Assembly: GCA_002413345.1 (NCBI GenBank)
Contig: DHWU01000067.1
Location: 1-6,214, forward strand
Origin: Propionibacteriaceae bacterium UBA5174
GTDB taxonomy: Bacteria; Actinomycetota; Actinomycetes; Propionibacteriales; Propionibacteriaceae
Direction: 5' to 3'
DNA: 6,214 bases
The translations under genes were made by a program, and so were the position numbers. This document shows positions 5,627 to 6,214 of this stretch, piece after piece; position 1 is the stretch's first letter; every line of letters starts with the position of its first letter. The notes below the pieces were generated by a model. It did no database searches. It was not told the DNA's origin and was given only the letters and a program-made list of their open reading frames with translations.

Positions 5627-5723
5627 CTATCTTCATCCACAGTCCAACGTAGATAACAGACTTGCCTTACCCGAAACTTTGAGTACCTTTGGTGCCGACC
5701 CAACCGCGATAGAGGGAGCTCAA
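5627..5723 (+). promoter_or_regulatory. Intergenic leader with the ribosome site deciding the start of the second lipoprotein
   Basis: These 97 bases follow the dehydrogenase stop. AGAGGGAG at 5711-5718 lies 5 bases before the ATG at 5724 and fixes the start there. Possible promoter pieces such as TTGCCT at 5663-5668 and TACCTT at 5684-5689 are poorly spaced (15 bases), so a promoter is likely from the gap length but not located with confidence. No clear terminator for the dehydrogenase is visible. Confidence 0.45.
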
Positions 5724-6128
5724 ATGAAACGAATCTTGGCCGCTTGCGCCACCGTATTGCTATTGGCTGGCTGCACGAATGCGGCTTCGCCCGGCACTCC
5801 GGGAACTACCGGAACCGGGCAGACCAGCGCCTCCGCCAAGGTTGCTAGCAACCAGCACCAGGTAGAATTCAAGCTCACCACGAGCCTTAAGCTCAAGGTT
5901 TCCTACGGCCTCATCTCCAATATGAAGACCGCAACGAGTAACGGCAATTGGTCAGACACCATGAGCAGCGCAGGTAACGATCTTGCAGATCTGTCCTTCA
6001 CCCCGGTTGACTACGCCGACGCAGCCGACGCAGCCGATGTCACTTGCGAAATCCTGGTTGACGGCGAATCAAAGACCAAGGAGTCGGTGAACGCCATCGG
6101 CGGAAAGTGCTTCTACCAAATCCCCTGA
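5724..6128 (+). CDS. Small lipoprotein with MmpS-like C-terminal region
   Basis: A 134-residue predicted lipoprotein. KR at 2-3, a hydrophobic core at about 4-15 and the lipobox LAGC place the lipidated cysteine at 17. A Gly/Thr/Ser/Ala/Pro linker runs to about residue 42. The rest looks like a small beta-sandwich: a strand at about 46-61 (VEFKLTTSLKLKVSY), a single Trp at 76, then DVTCEILVDG at 105-114 and GGKCFYQIP to the end. The C-terminal pattern of a TC-x-I-x-VDG strand and a second cysteine (108 and 129, likely disulfide) recalls actinobacterial MmpS-like proteins, but there is no MmpL transporter nearby and similarity is weak. ADAADAAD at 98-105 comes from a 9-bp tandem repeat at 6015-6038. 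The ATG at 5724 is preferred over an upstream in-frame TTG because of the strong ribosome site and the signal peptide start. Function unknown. Confidence 0.78.
   Translation: MKRILAACATVLLLAGCTNAASPGTPGTTGTGQTSASAKVASNQHQVEFKLTTSLKLKVSYGLISNMKTATSNGNWSDTMSSAGNDLADLSFTPVDYADAADAADVTCEILVDGESKTKESVNAIGGKCFYQIP
6015..6038 (+). repeat. In-frame 9-bp coding repeat (gccgacgca)
   Basis: gccgacgca occurs twice in tandem, followed by gccgat, encoding an Ala-Asp-Ala-Ala-Asp-Ala-Ala-Asp stretch in the small lipoprotein. The unit is a multiple of three, so copy-number change would keep the frame; it likely lies in a surface loop. Confidence 0.6.
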
Positions 6129-6141
6129 TCTCAGTTGAGTT

Positions 6142-6214
6142 GGCCCGGGTTAGCCGGGTTAGCCCGAGCTGACCCGAGCTGACCCGACTTGGCCCGACTT
6201 GGCCCGACTTGGCC
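6142..6214. repeat. Approximately 10-bp tandem repeat array, open at the window end
   Basis: Starting 13 bases after the lipoprotein stop, units run ggcccgggtt, agccgggtt (9 bp), agcccgagct, gacccgagct, gacccgactt, ggcccgactt, ggcccgactt and ggcc, and the array continues past the window. A degenerate unit, cagttgagtt, may precede it at 6132-6141. Neighbouring units are the most alike, a sign of stepwise slippage or unequal exchange. A 10-bp period rotates the reading frame, so it is probably not coding. Inside the array CCCGG-GTTAG-CCGGG at 6144-6158 can form a 5-bp hairpin soon after the stop and could help end the lipoprotein transcript. Confidence 0.85.

Noticed and set aside
5679..5723. 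A longer second lipoprotein starting at TTG
   Set aside because: The extension would put 15 non-hydrophobic residues before the signal peptide, and the strong AGAGGGAG site points to the ATG at 5724.
6142..6214. CRISPR array
   Set aside because: The units are about 10 bp, contiguous and variable, with no spacers and no cas genes.

Overview
The window looks like chromosomal DNA from an actinobacterium-like Gram-positive. GC is roughly 60% by eye, coding density is high, Shine-Dalgarno sites are clear, and two secreted proteins are short lipoproteins with actinobacterial-style Ser/Thr/Ala/Pro-rich linkers. The assignment is an inference from style and protein resemblance; no rRNA, tRNA or marker gene is present. 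I see no insertion sequence, phage gene, CRISPR array or RNA gene.

Layout: there are seven genes in two divergent blocks that separate at about 3898-4124. The left block is on the minus strand. In transcription order it holds a solute-binding-protein-like protein (3897-2875), a small P-loop GTPase with cysteine motifs (2855-2169), an ABC-type ATPase with an N-terminal DUF1858-like region (2169-1105), and then, after a 150-base gap with a hairpin and its own promoter-like sites, an AEC-family (auxin efflux carrier type) transporter (954-19). The right block is on the plus strand: a lipoprotein with two BLIP/SmpA-like modules (4125-4694), a D-isomer 2-hydroxyacid dehydrogenase 14 bases later (4709-5626), and a small lipoprotein with an MmpS-like C-terminus (5724-6128). 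The window ends inside an array of about 10-bp tandem repeats (6142-6214).

The most interesting part is the three-gene minus-strand operon. It pairs an ABC-importer-like binding protein that has no signal peptide or lipobox with an ABC ATPase that has no permease, and places a HypB/UreG-like GTPase with CxxCxxH and CxxC motifs between them. The genes are tightly packed (19-base gap, then a TGATG stop/start overlap). Taken together they look like a cytoplasmic, nucleotide-driven metal or cofactor handling machine rather than a transporter. I know of no named pathway for this set, so its function is left open.

The AEC carrier probably moves a small organic anion. The dehydrogenase probably reduces a 2-keto acid or oxidises a 2-hydroxy acid. 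The two lipoproteins have no assignable function.
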